Below are positions 13,766 to 27,200 of a DNA stretch of 64,000 bases, piece after piece. The stretch is from Venturia oleaginea (taxonomy: Eukaryota > Ascomycota > Dothideomycetes > Venturiales > Venturiaceae). Location of the stretch: positions 1,674,001-1,738,000 of the forward strand of contig JABMLP010000010.1 of the NCBI GenBank assembly GCA_013176395.1, written 5' to 3'. Position 1 is the stretch's first letter; every line of letters begins with the position of its first letter. A program made the translations under genes and the position numbers. Under the pieces are notes generated by a model. It searched no databases. It had not been told where the DNA came from and saw nothing but the letters and a program-made list of their open reading frames with translations.

Positions 13766-14179
13766 GGCCCTCACTATTCCTGCCGTGGTATCTTCATCTA
13801 CCGTGGTCGCTATTCTAAACCTACCGTGGTTCTTTCTTATATAAAATCCGTCAATGCGTCTACTTGTTAACAACCATACCAAGCCATATATATAGACAAC
13901 TCGCAAATGAGCGTAGGACTACCCCATGCGTGGGGTACCCCCGAGCGTACGAGTGAGGGTACGCATGAGGGCGTTGCTCCCTCCAAGCGGGACTCCGGCT
14001 CCTGCCCCTACTAAACCTTTTGGAAGTTCTTCTCTAGCTGAGCGCAGCGGGAGTAGCGGAAGGAGGTTTACTGTGCAAATCTACACTGCACTGCGGGAGT
14101 AGCAGAAGGAGAGTGTGAAAGGGAGGGGAAGGGTATTAATTGGCTTAGAATACCACCCATGGTAGGAATAGTGACGGCC
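13766..14179. repeat. 414-bp inverted-repeat structure, MITE-like
   Basis: The left arm starts GGCCCTCACTATTCCTGCC and the right arm, read on the opposite strand, starts GGCCGTCACTATTCCTACC. Both continue to a TGGTAT motif, so the arms are about 27-30 bp with a few mismatches. The interior has no coding potential and has three ACCGTGGT/GCCGTGGT copies near the left arm. This could be a small non-autonomous DNA element, but no convincing target duplication is visible (only TTT on both sides). Confidence 0.35.
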
Positions 14180-14276
14180 TTTATCTTCTGCATGTTCCAT
14201 TTTGGAGGCGGCATTTGTGCTTTTTCTTTTCATAGGTACGATAGCGGCGCCTTTTTAAGAGACGGCACGTAAATAC

Positions 14277-14373
14277 CTTCCCCAGAAATCTCATCTGTGG
14301 AGGCGGATATGGGTGTTTCTGTATATAAAGACAACTTCCCCAGAAATCCCATCTGTGGAGGCGGAAATGGGCG
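14277..14373 (+). repeat. Two-copy direct repeat, 58-bp period
   Basis: CTTCCCCAGAAATC followed by TCATCTGTGGAGGCGG occurs at 14277 and again, with two or three changes, at 14335. The unit is about 39 bp and the spacing is 58 bp. It lies at the 5' side of a short open frame and has no evident function. Confidence 0.6.
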
Positions 14374-16108
14374 CGGACAGTTATTGCGCTTTCGAAGTTA
14401 ACGACATTTGCAACCTGCGATCGAGTGCCAGTGGTTTTCTGGGAGCCAAGGCCAAGACAGCCGTATATCAAAACCCGCAGGATTTTCATTTCGATTTTCA
14501 TAGTGATTCTAATTGAATCTGGAGTTAATTTTTTCATATCACAGAACAGGAAGTTTACGGAGGCGTAATCGATAGACCTATCCGAGTTAATTATAAATTC
14601 AGACTCGGACTTGAGCGACGGTGAATAATCAGTAGGATATTTATACTTACTTGGCTATCTTGCTTGGCTCTCAGAAAACAGGTCAAGTCGACTTGCTGTT
14701 TGGCCTCGTTGACTTCGGAAGCACAATATTCATCCGCTTCTACTTTGTAGCCTATCTTACACGGTCTGAATTTAAATGAGGGGTACGGACGTGGAGTATC
14801 TCTCTCCACGTTCTACATAGTATGAAGCGGTTGGCGGCGTTCTCCCCACGGGAAACGTGGGTTGTGTTGGGGTTTTCTATTCATAGCGAGAACGCAATCG
14901 TGGACCTGGTAAATGGGATTCGTTTGGATGTTGTCTGTTTGGTTATTCTCCGATTGCTCAAATTGGTCTCATTGCCTCTTTCCCTTGCGACTTGCTGCGT
15001 TGGGTATATTAGAGTAGCCGGTAGCGTTTTGTTCGCATGGGGAGAGATTTTGGTATGAATGGGCTCTTATTGTGAGCGGCCTCATGTCCAGGGAAGCGTG
15101 GTGCTGTTATTAGTATTTGCCAGATAGCGAGAACGAAGTGAGGATGGGTATGAGGTCGGTGGGAGCGTTGAGACGGGGTGAGGATAGATACGACCTTGGT
15201 GAGGTCATTGAGATGGGCCGGTGCGACGGTTGACTCGGACGGAAGAATTGGTTCGAAAAGTTCCTGTGGCTTAGGGAAGTTGACGGGCCGTTTCGATCGA
15301 CGACTACTGATAGAAAACGTTGGGCCCGTCTCTTTGGATTGTACGGTTTTTGATAGGTGAGTAAGATGGTGATGGTGTTCTCTCCGCTTTTCCTTGTAAA
15401 GGGCGATTGGATGGAGAAATATGGGGCGTATCCTTGGTTATCAAAAAAAGAAGCCTGGTCTTTCTCATTTTTTCCCTGAGATGGCTGAAGCGGTGTGGAT
15501 TTATTTTAATTGAAGGGCATTGCACAGCCTCATCCGGTGGTGCTTGCAAGTGTTGCCGGGGCTGAGCAGCGTGAGGAGAGGTTTGAAGTCTTTCAATTTT
15601 GGAGGGAGTCCTGCCGGGATATAATGGATTCAATGAAGTTTGGATAGATTGATAGACATTGTGCGTGTGTACTTAAGGGCTCCGACTTAATTAAAGTGTG
15701 ATGGACAAGTGCAGGGCAGACGATCCTTGTCCTAGCGACGACCGTTGGATCATGGTGCGCCCACGAAGGCAATCCTGTGCAACAGCCGCCTAGTGACCAG
15801 CCTATCAGCACGAGAACATAGCATTCCACACGACGCAGCGGCAATCGAGTGCAGGACGATACCGACATCAACTCAATAAGCTGTCCTTTCCACGTCTCTC
15901 GCACTTCAAGTCCTGGTGCTGGTGCTGCACTCGACACACGTCCACAGACCATCCACCTCTCTCCAGACACTCACCTGCTGTCCCGCCCTCCTCAAACGGT
16001 CCTCCAGACACTCAACCGCGAAAGAATGCCATGCGAAGGCGCTGAGAAGACCTTTGTTCCTCTACGAAGAAAAGGCATTGGGACCCATCAAGGACGCTGA
16101 CTGCCTAC

Positions 16109-19100
16109 ATGGCTACCACTATGATTCAACGACCGCCTCACCCTCAATTACCGAATCAACAAGACCGCCCCATCTTCCCCAGGCATCCCTCCGACCACCT
16201 CAATGCGCCCTACAATGTCTTGCCCTCCCCGCTGCTTACTCCCCCACTACAGCATCATCAACATGGCTCCCAGCAGGGCAATGTCCGAAGACCTCAGTAC
16301 TTCCCGGACAGATCACAGATGCCTCTACAATATGCCCACCCTCTACAACGGACAAATTCATATCCCTTGGACTCCGCGTCTCGAAATGACAGTGGACAGA
16401 GGGCCGCTGTCAGCCAGGAACATATGCTGAGACGGAAGACGCCAAATGGGATTCTGAATGCTGCATATGATGGGACATCGGTAGAAAAGACGGAGAGGCC
16501 GCATGCTATGAAGCATATCCTCTTGCCCGTCTCGGAGAATTACGATAGTGGTGATGGATTTCAGAGCACACCGAGAAGCATGATGCGGGATCTGCCCATG
16601 CGACCACAAGGACAACATCTGGAATCTGGATACACATCTGGACAACAGCAGGAATTTCACCGTCCTTCATGGCGTCCCGATACCCAATTTGGCCCAAACC
16701 TGCAAAATCCATCATGGCCGCTTGCTCAGCCTCTGCCGCAGATCGACTCCATGTTGAACCAGATGCCCATGCAAGCCTCTCATATGCACTTTGTAAATCA
16801 TGGCATGCAACCATATGCGTTCATGTCGCCTACCCTACAGCCTACCTTTGGACCGACGGCGTCAAATGAAACAGGTCCCTACGGTCCGTATTGGCCAGAT
16901 GGCGCTTTTGTGCCTTACCGACCTGCTGAGCTGCGGGATATGCGATACTATCCTCAGCAAACCACAACCTGGCCTACACCGCAGATGTCCAAGGGGCCAT
17001 GGTTGACTACGGTGCAACGTCGTCCCGAATTCAGCCATATGAGCTCCACTCCCCAATACCAGATTCCTCAACTTACGCTGGATGACAGGGAATTTCAGCT
17101 GCAGCCTCGTTCAGAATACTTGAGTCAGGGTTCCTCGTACGGATCCATGCCCAGCCGGAGGAGTTTGCAGCGAAGCCAAGGAGTTGGACTGGGGCTTTAT
17201 GGGTTGGGCGAGACTAGTCTTCGGATGCCACGTCTTCAGTCTATGGAAGGCATGTCAAGGACGGACTCTGGTCTTAGCTCAGGTCAGACGACTCCAACGC
17301 AGCAAAATCCTCAGCCGCCATCCTTTTTACAGCAAGATTTCGGTCCAAACTCGAATAATGCTCAGCTTCGTGAGAAAGTCTTCTCGTGGGCACACTCCAT
17401 CTACATTGAACTTGTTCAGTACCTCCACGATTCCCGAAGGCGACAACATCAAAGTCGACATGGCTCGAGTCCAAGTCATCACTCATCAGGGCCAAATATA
17501 TGGCCACGGCCTCCACGCCAGCCTAGTCTTAATTTCTCAGACCGCGCTGCCCAGCAAAGACAACAACATTCTCTCCCAAGTGGTCGTCTTGCACAAGTTA
17601 AACGAAGTAGTAGTTCTCTCCTGCCACAAAATACACTCTCTCCTATACAACTGCCCCGAACCCTCGCAACGCCGGCTGAGGGCTCCCAACCGTCGTGGCA
17701 TCCTCATCATCAACTCTCACATTCACTTGGTGGCCATCGTTCACAGAGCTCACATCAAATCAAAATTTTACGGCGGAGCTCAGGATCGTTGATGTCATCA
17801 CACCCCCCGTCGGGGGAACGGACAGGAGGTAGTCCGACAGCCTCCGCCACCTCGGCCTTGTCATCTTTGACCGAATATTGCCGCGAGTCGAGCTGGAAAT
17901 GGGTGGACGGAATGCTGTTGGGAGGATGCCTGGCTTATGCGTTAGGCGACTACGCAAAAGCCACTGAGTGGTACACCAGGATTCTAAGCATCGATGCAAG
18001 TCACGTGGAAGCCATGTCGAACCTGGCAGCCACAATGCTTGCGACACGGCGGAAGAAGGATGCGGAAAGCTATTGGTCCAAAGCTGTAACACTCCGGCCT
18101 AGCTATTTCGAGGCCGTGGAGCACTTGGTTGGCCTTCTCTCGAGTGATCAGCGAAGCAAAGAAGCGATAAGCGTGATCAACTACGTCCAACGCTTCTTAC
18201 AACCCACCAACGACCAGACGCCAAGTACGGACCATATGAGCGAGCGATCGAGCTCAATCACCGAATCTCCCAGTCTGTCAGACATTTCAGACCGACCATT
18301 CTTCGACTTCGACGGTGACGTGGACCGCAGCATTGTCAAGGACACGAAAGAGGTTCCTGGATCAAGCCAGCCAGGCTTCGGCTCGAGTGGTTATGCCGTT
18401 GCTGGTACTGATAATGGCAGGATACTTCAGCTCGTTCATGCCAAGGGCAACATGCTGTATTCGATAGGTGACAACGTTGGTGCTGCCAAAGCATTCGAGG
18501 AAGCGGTTATGGTTGGAGTTGGGAGACAATTTGGAACCATTGATGGTCTAGTCAAGCACATCCTCGCGGTATTCAGCAAACATACCGGACTCGAATCAAG
18601 CCTGACTTGCCCGACTGATCCTATTCTCCTCACACCAAACCAAGCTTTGGAGACGGCCAAATTGTGTTTCGGACCTCGCGGCGAACTGCCTGGCCTGAGA
18701 CATACTACCACTGAGGGTCAAGCTTGGAAAGCTGTCATTTCAACAACAAGCAACTCGCTGCTTTCGCTTGCTAAGATATTCCAAGATGGCATGGCTTCGA
18801 ATTCAGCACGAGGATCGCCTTTCAAGACGGTCTTTGGTGTGAGAGAGATACTGGCTCTCTATTACCTCTCTTTATCACTCCAACCAAGTCCATCAACAGC
18901 CAACAATGTGGGCATTCTTCTTGCGAGCGTACAGCAATTAACGCCCCCACGCTCGCTCCCAACAGAATCAAAACCTCAGGTCATGTATCCTGGCGTGACC
19001 TCTGGTAGTGGTATACATCTTGCTCTTCTTTACTACCACTATGGTCTGCATCTTGACAAGAAACACGCTCATCTATATACCAACTATGGAAGTCTCCTCA

Positions 19101-21295
19101 AGGATATTGGACAGCTTCAATGGGCTATTCAGATGTATGAACAGGCAGTTCAGTGCGATCCCAACTTCGACATTGCCCTCGCCAATTTGGCAAATGCCGT
19201 CAAGGATACTGGTCGAATTGCTGACGCGATAGGCCTTTATCGTAGGGCTGTCACCGCTAGCCCAGATTTTGCCGAGGCAGTGTGTGGCTTGGCCAATGCA
19301 CTGAACTCGGTTTGTGGATGGCAAGGGAGAGGTGGTATTGCAACCCAGAACGGCAAATATGACAAATGGCATGTTGATGAAAGTGGCATGCTAAAGGATG
19401 CAACTGTCGTTGGTGCACAGAGCTCTGGATGGATCAAACGAGTCGTGGACCTGGTCGACAAACAGCTAGCCGACGGAGAGGAATGGGGTAAAGGTATGAT
19501 TAGCACACCTTTCCTCGAGGGCATTGTAGGATGCCTCTCGATCCTTGCGGGAAACTCGGGCGACATGAAACAGCGACAGGCGGCGTTGATGAAGACATTG
19601 CAGGAGTGGACAGGGAGGAAGTCTGAAGGAGCGAGGGTGATCAGATTGACCGAAAGAGCCATCAAGCGCCTTTCGTGGCAGTGGTATCAGGACAAGTATG
19701 TGACTTTCAAGGATCGACCCTCGACTACGTACCGGAGGCCTCAGTTGCCTGCCAACATGACGGTTCCATCAGCGCCCACCGTCCTTCCTTTCCACACTTT
19801 CACCTGCCCCATGTCTGCGAAGCAGATCAGACATATTTCTCAAAGAAATGGTCTGAGGATATCCACATCCACGCTCAAGGCTCCATGGCTTCCTCGAACA
19901 GTTTACAAACCACCTGGACCACCTTGTCCTAATCTCAGGGTCGGCTATGTTTCTTCAGATTTCAATAATCATCCTCTTGCGCATTTGATGCAATCCGTAT
20001 TCGGTCTCCATGACAGAAATAAGGTAGAAGCTTTTTGCTATGCCACAACTGTCAGCGACAACTCTGTTCACAGGCAGCAAATTGAAAAAGAATCGCCGAA
20101 CTTCTATGATGCGACTACTTGGCCAGCGGAACGGCTCATCAATCAGATCATTTCAGACGGTATTCACGTCCTCGTCAACCTCAATGGCTACACGCGTGGA
20201 GCTCGGAACGAAGTGTTTGCCGCTCGGCCAGCTCCCATCCAGATGTCCTTTATGGGTTTCGCTGGTACTCTCGGAGCTGAGTGGTGCGACTATCTCCTCG
20301 CGGACGACACGGCGGTTCCTGTAGACACCATCCGGCCATGGAGACGTAATGTGGACCTTGAAGATGTCATCGAGGATGAGAACACGAATGCGGAAAAGGA
20401 AGATTGGATTTATGGCGAGAACATCATCTTCTGCCGTGACACTTTCTTCTGCTGTGATCATCGACAAAGTGCACCAGATTGCAAGGAACGACAACTGAGC
20501 TGGGAGGACGAACAACAACGACGATGGAAGATGCGCAAGGAACTGTTTCCAACGCTGGAGGATGACGCAATCATTATTGGTAACTTCAACCAGCTGTATA
20601 AGGTATGCTTTCTATTTCTTTAAAGATGTAACAAATATTCTAAAGTTCTCTGCCAGATCGAACCAACAACCTTCCGTACTTGGCTCCGCATCCTCGCCGC
20701 CGTACCAAAAGCAATCCTCTGGCTCCTTCGCTTCCCAGATCTAGGAGAACAATATCTCAAACAAACGGCCGAGAGATGGGCAACACCGGAAGTGGCTTCT
20801 CGAGTCATCTTCACCGATGTCGCCCCTAAACATTTGCACATATCTCGAGCCCGTGTTTGCGATTTATTCCTCGACACACCGGAATGTAACGCTCACACCA
20901 CAGCTGCCGATGTTCTTTGGAGTGGCACACCACTCCTTACCCTCCCGCGCTACCAGTACAAGATGTGTTCTCGCATGGCGGCGTCGATCCTCAAGGGTGC
21001 CTTGCCAAAGGGAAGAGAAGGTGAGGAGGCGGCAAGGGATTTGATTGCCAGAGATGAAGACGATTATGAGAGGAAAGCCATCAAGCTTGGCAATGAACTG
21101 ATGTATGATGAACATAGACCTCAAGGCAGGTTGGCGGAGTTGAGGAAGATGCTTTATGAGGCTCGTTGGAGTAGTGCGCTTTTTGATACGAGGAGGTGGG
21201 TTAGGGATTTGGAGGAGGCGTATGGGATTGCGTGGGGACGGTGGGTTAGAGGGGAGGGTGGAGATATTTGGTTGGGAAGGACGGCTTCGGGGTGA
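16109..21295 (+). CDS. TPR-containing O-GlcNAc transferase-like protein (GT41)
   Basis: Two exons, 16109-20602 and 20657-21295, are joined by a 54-bp GTATGC...CAG intron. They give 1710 aa. The first ~580 residues are rich in Gln, Pro and Ser and look disordered. TPR helices are visible at about 588-680 and again at about 967-1075. The catalytic region runs from about 1275 to the end. It contains YVSSDFNNHPLAHLMQ and DGIHVLVNLNGYTRGARNE, which match the two active-site histidine regions of OGT. CNAHTTAADVLWSGTPLL near 1580 matches the UDP-GlcNAc-binding loop. All key residues are present, so the enzyme is likely active. The expected reaction is O-GlcNAc (or O-fucose, as in SPINDLY) transfer to Ser/Thr of intracellular proteins. 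Whether it has any link to the adjacent polysaccharide genes is unknown. Confidence 0.88.
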
Positions 21296-24200
21296 TTTGG
21301 GTAGATGATGATGGTGAGCATTCTGTGGAGTTTTTGTTGCTATCTACTTGACTGATCTCGGATCTGGTTCTTTTTTTTTTTTGTCGTTGGATATCCAGAG
21401 CTTTTCTGCTGTAATGTTGGGAGTTTGGGCAATGTTTCTTCGCTCTTGTCTCACGACTTGAGGGGGAGGGGGCTCTTTTTACTTCTTGAATTCACCTTGA
21501 TGAGCGCACATGTTTTGCCGGTTCCTTCTTTTTATCGCGTGTGGGGCCGATGGATACTCTATGGACGAATTTGAATGCGACGACGCTTGTTCATTTTTTT
21601 CTTGACGCCGTGTTTTGTGTGTCGACTCAGCGGTTTTGTCCGTTTGCCAGCTGGCTGGCTGGCTGGCTTTCTTTCTTTCTTTGGCTTTACGATCTGATCT
21701 GATCTGTGAGGTTTTGGCAAGGGTGTTTAGGTATTCAGGGATGAATGGATGGGTTCGGGGGGTTATTATATGGGCTTGTTGGTATTGGATGCGGTCTTGT
21801 AAGATTACCTTTGTTGCAGTGCTATTATGTGATGAGAGTTTCGCGGATTCCCTCCCGGTTAGCCGGTGGCTTTTGTTGATGGTGGGTTGGTTTGGTTTGG
21901 TTTACTATCTGATGTAATATATATAAATGTGTAGTAAAGAAGAGAGAGAGTGGGGGGGGAGAGCATTGATTGAATCCCACATCCTAGGCTTTCTTTTCCA
22001 TCAAGTTTGTCCCCTCTTTTGTAGTGTGTCGCTTGTATGCAGGTGAGGATCTTTGGCTTTCTCTTCGGTTGCGGGTGAGGGAAGATGGGAGGTGCGGCTT
22101 TTTTGGTGGCTACGTTTCTACGTGCGGATGATGTTTGTGTTGGGATTTTCCGTGGATTGATAGGTCCTTTTTTGTGTATATGGGATGGGTAGATGTGTCG
22201 TCAGTGGAAAGGGAGGCGCTGCTTTTTGTTGCGGGTTAAGTAGTATGAATGGGCCTTTGTATTCAGTATTTCCCTGGGATCGTGAGTATAGAAATTGAAT
22301 TCATGGATTCAGGGTGGTTTTTTTTTCGTGGAGATACGTGGCGCTCGTTAGGATGGGTGAGTATCATGGGGCATTAGTATGGACTAGTAAAAGTTTGATC
22401 TCGAGGCTCGTGACATTTCGTCGCATCATGTGGAAGCTTAGCAAATGACCAAGCTTGGGCGCAGGCCTCCTTGAATATCTTATATTTCGAAAGGACGTTG
22501 GATTAAGGTTGATTTAGGACCTCAGAAGCGCGGGCGAAATTGCTTGAGTTTTTGGCTCTGACAGGTTTGACATGAGCTTTAAATCTTGTGTCGAGAAGTC
22601 AAATATGTATTTGCTTTTTGAGAGCTGCGGATGGGGTTTTGCGTGTTGGCAATGGATCTGGGAATCGGGGCGGACCGATATTCTGTGAGCCTTTGGAGAG
22701 TTTGGATGTTGGGATTGGAAAGTATGATTTAGTAAAGAAGGGTTTATATACTGGGGCGCAAAAGTAAAGATACCAACTGTTAACAACTTAGGTCCGGGAA
22801 TTTAAGCGCCTTAGTACGGGAACCGTCGTCTTCCCTTGAGATCTGTAACTTGATAATGGCGAGGCTGAGGATATGGTTGGTGTTTAGCTTTACAACTGTT
22901 TGGAATGAAATTACACCAGGAACATCGATGGTAGTTTTTGTTCATAAAGGGAAGATTGAGAATTACTGTCATTACATCGCTCTCGATCTCCAGCTGTAGT
23001 ACATCTTCGCAAATATAACCGTCAAAGTTTCGGCGATTAGGGTCGGCCAAGAGCTGATGAGAAGAAAATGGAGACTGGATTTTGACATGACAAAAGGTGT
23101 CGAAGGAGAGGGGGTTAGAATTTTAACTGTATAGGGAGCTCAAGGCTTCGAATCGACGACAGAGTCTGACAAAAGGGAGGAGATGATTTGCTACGCTTAA
23201 AATTCCATACCAATTCTTTTGAGATCTGTGAGCTTGAGTATCATCATCGCAACGTTTATCTCACTATGTTTGGAATAGACTACTCTGTCTCTTGCTGAAG
23301 AAATGGTGGAACCCTGTAGAACCCTGAAATGGAGCTAAATTGAAAGTGAGGCTGATTTGGTTTCGAGACTCTACAGTATTATATGGGAGTCGACTATGAG
23401 GAAGAGAAAGAGAAAGACACGATGATCTTACGGCAAGGCAGAGGGAAGGGGTTGTGTTGGTTGCAAGGCAAGGCCTGTTGAGAATTTCCCGACCAGTTGG
23501 GCCGTGAAGCAAAACACCACAATTCCCTGGACATGATAGTCGGGCTGCCATTCGACGTCCAAAACGGGAATTTGCTGCACGCATTTCGAGGTTTCGCGGA
23601 AAGAGAACTACTTCGTCAGAACACAGCCTTATCAGACATGGTTCCTGAAAAGATCATACCTGGTCCGCAAGGAAGATACCCAGCATGATGGGTCTTTATG
23701 GTGTCGTTCTGAAAGTGATGGGATTGAACCCACACGAAGGGTTCATCCCTACATGGTCGTAGATCATCCCGTTTTTCGCACAGTCAAGCCATGAATAGGC
23801 CCTAAGGGATTGTGGATGAAATTGTGGGAACGAGTATGGGGTGGTGCCTAATTGCATCAGTTCGCACACAGCAAAGAAGATCTCGAACTGACGCAGCTTT
23901 CTTTTTCGGCCTTGGCCAGGTACCAAGAAGTGAGACATGGCAAGAAGCAATTGCAAAAGGCTTCGGATTCGCGAAAGCTTCGAACCAGCTGGGGATATGA
24001 TTCAGATGGTGTGATACTCCGGACAGAATGGCCAGCAGGTGGGCAGACGTTGAGATATCTGAGTCAAATGAGATTGGCTAGATGGTTGCGCTGACATGTG
24101 TCTCGGATTCCTGTTGGATCAATGCTGTCGGATCAGCGTTATCGCTGGCGGCTGGCCAGATAGATCGGATCGTTGCGAGACAACGCTGTCTCGGACACTG

Positions 24201-27200
24201 TTAGGGCAAGGGCGATCATTGCCGCCTTCCATGCGCAAAGCCGCGTAAGATGTCGCTATTGCACGGGAACTTGGTGTGTAGACTGGCGGGCAAGCTTTGA
24301 CAACGGCGCCGGTTATGCCTGCAGGTCGACTTCCATACCACCAGATCTACATTGTTATCGACTTTGAGGGAAGATCTGCTGTGAAAAGGGATGCCACGGA
24401 GCAAGATCTGAGAGGGAGTAGGATTTCGATCGGATGCAGGATGGCCGGCCTTGTCCAGAGCATCAGTCGGTAGGCATCAACGATGAGCAGCTGTTCATGT
24501 CGGCTCCAACGGTGCGTTCACTGTGGTCAGGCGGCTAGGGGCATGATTTTTCGGGCTGATGCTGCGGTTCAAGAGGTACACGGTTAATAAGGCGAGCAAG
24601 GTATCCTGATGGTATGGTATGGATGAGGGATGGAGGTTAGGGACTTGGCAGATGTCAGCATTGTGGTAGGACACATCAGCAACCATGTCTCGTTTCGGTG
24701 CTCGGGAGCTGGGACAGGCTTTGTTCATCATGCCGCAAAGGCTGGTCGCAGCTCACGATAATCATCGACATCGATTTCATCCCATCGTTGACTTCGGGAC
24801 AGAGATTTACAGCATCGCGTCTGGAATCCCAGTCTAAATGACGGCGCGACAAGAAGGCACGAGGCCGACGCTGGCTGCAGCGGCTGCACGTTTTGCGCCG
24901 GAAGAAGTAGATGGTGCACTACACTTCGCCCAGCTGTGCCGGTGCGCCAGCAAAAGGCACGGAAGATGGTGCACCTCAACGGCTGAGAAGATGGTGATTG
25001 GATTTGGAAGCGAATGCGTTGGCTGGGCAGCATCCCTAGGGACTCCTTGGTATCATCGCCCGACCCAACTGCAAGTTCCTTGTGGAGATGGGATGGGGTC
25101 AGGACGTCTATCCCTCCAAACCAAGCCTTAAACACCGTTGCTCATCTTCAATTCAAGATTGACGGTGATGAAAACTCGGCGAGTTGATATGAGGAGGTTA
25201 TCGATGTGCTTCAAAACTTCACCTTTAGGCCTTCTCATTGACAGCCTCGCCGTGGCCCTACCGAATGGGGCTTGCTTGCAGGAAGCCTTAATTGTGAGTG
25301 GGAGTGGAGCATAGCCGATGATGCATGCCTCAGTAATGAGGGAAAGGGAGGGGGATCTTCATCCCATTCCTTTGTTTTTCCATTCAAGAAGAGCTCAGGT
25401 TTGGTATTCATTGACATTTGTTGTCCGTTGAGATGGAGCATGATCAATAGTCATTTTCGCTTATCTGACCGTCTCGGAGACGAGGATTCTGTGTCTAGAC
25501 TCATGTACTAGTAAATTCTCAGCGGCAAGCTATCATTTGGAATTTTTCGAGCCTCCATTATTAAACTTTACTTCACTGTTTCCCCACGGCAGCTCCCAGC
25601 TCTGATCTGTCCGGGCCTTGCCGGCCAGGCCCTCTATGAAGGCCCCAGTTCGCAAAGTTTTACAGGGCATATGGCGACCCGAAAACACCATGAGTGCAGG
25701 GCAGCCCTAGTCATCGCAATTTGTTCCAAGCCACGACAACTTTGAAAGAAGCCACACACCTTGTTTGGAGAGGATGTTCAACCTCCATCTCCCACAAGCA
25801 CTGAGACACGATGGAGGAAATAGAAACAATATATCTCCTGATTCTCTTTTTCGCTTACGGCAACTCTGCGGCACGTCAGACAACAGATTCCGTGCCTCGT
25901 TTTTCCTAGACCATTCCACCATGGGCATCACTAAACCTTTTCCGTCTTCCTTCTGCGCTTTTCTTTTATCGCAACTACTGACCGACTTTTTCGGCCCGAG
26001 GCATGGAAATCTGGGGTAGGCGAAACTATTCGCCATAGTTATGCGGCGTTGGTTCGAGAATTGAGGACAAGGCGCCCGTTGAGGAAACCGCATGTACGAC
26101 CTCGTGGTTGGAACGATGGGAGTTCAAACCATTATGCTGTGCTCCGTGTCATTCAGTTGGACGGTAACTTCCAGCTTTAAATATCGTCCTTGCATAGGTG
26201 ATACTAACAATGGAACGGATTCGAGATTTGGGAGTCACTGGCCAGGATATTGTTAGAGTGACATGCTAATTAGCCACTGCAAGGTCAAAAGAGAGGCAGC
26301 GACTTGAGGGCCGGCTGACGAGATTCCATTACTCCTGTTATTACTCCTGTTATTACAGATCCTTGTGATATGACCAATCCGTCGGTCCACTCGTAAGAGG
26401 CTGCATGCAGTCTTGTACAACAAAGTTCCCGCCGATGAGAGCTGGATTCATACCCTCGGGTCATTGATGTAGGACAAGTAAAACCGGCGTTACGGCGGCG
26501 GATCAAACGTTGGGAGATGCTGCAAAGTTGGACCCAGATGCGGTTATCTACTTGTCTCCATCCCTTCCATCTGTTGTACTCGTCCCGGTTCCATCTCGCT
26601 GGACTTGTCACTCTCGATGACATTGTCCATGAGCAACGTGTGAAGATTTGCTCGGAGAAGCTTGTCAAGTGCGGTCGTAAGCAGATGTCAACTCGTGTCG
26701 ACCCTCTGCAGCGCAAAAATATGCTCTAGAACGCAAGTGGTTGGAAAAGCTCAGCATATTTCCACTTCAGGCGAGAAGACAAGCATCAGGGTTGAAATCT
26801 TTCCTCTTCAGTTGAAGCCAGCTCCTTGGAAAGGTTAGGGGAGGTGTAGTCTGATGGCTTGGAGCGTTGTCGCGGGCGATTTTTCCCTGGGTTCGTCTCT
26901 TATGTCTGTATTGAGAATAGCGTACGCGCGCCGTTGCAAGATGGCTTGCGGGCTGCGATGCAGGCTGCACAACTCCTGGACCCGTATGTCTCTCGGACTC
27001 GCCGAAGAGTCGATGAAGAACAAGCTTGCCTGATGAGGAAAAGGTTGTTTTCGGCGGCTTTGACAGCAAAATGAAGGAGGCATCGAGAATCAGGCCGGAT
27101 TCATGTCCAGGGGTACGTAAGAAATACAAACAATGTACTTGGTAGGAGCAGAGTGGCTCACGAATCTGGTGAATCAACGAGCATCAACAAGGCTTCAACG

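Larger units (their letters stand above)
13634..16108. other. Intergenic region between gtb3-like and GT41 genes
   Basis: 2.5 kb without an intact gene. It contains an inverted-repeat structure at 13766-14179, a 58-bp-spaced direct repeat at 14277-14373 and two related open frames in opposite orientation around 14340-14520 and 14600-14800. From about 15000 to 16108 I see only short frames; this part probably holds the promoter and 5' leader of the GT41 gene. Confidence 0.5.

Noticed and set aside
23705..23765. GTGGGTTCAATCCCATC on the minus strand, tRNA T-arm-like
   Set aside because: No acceptor, D-arm or anticodon stem could be built around it.
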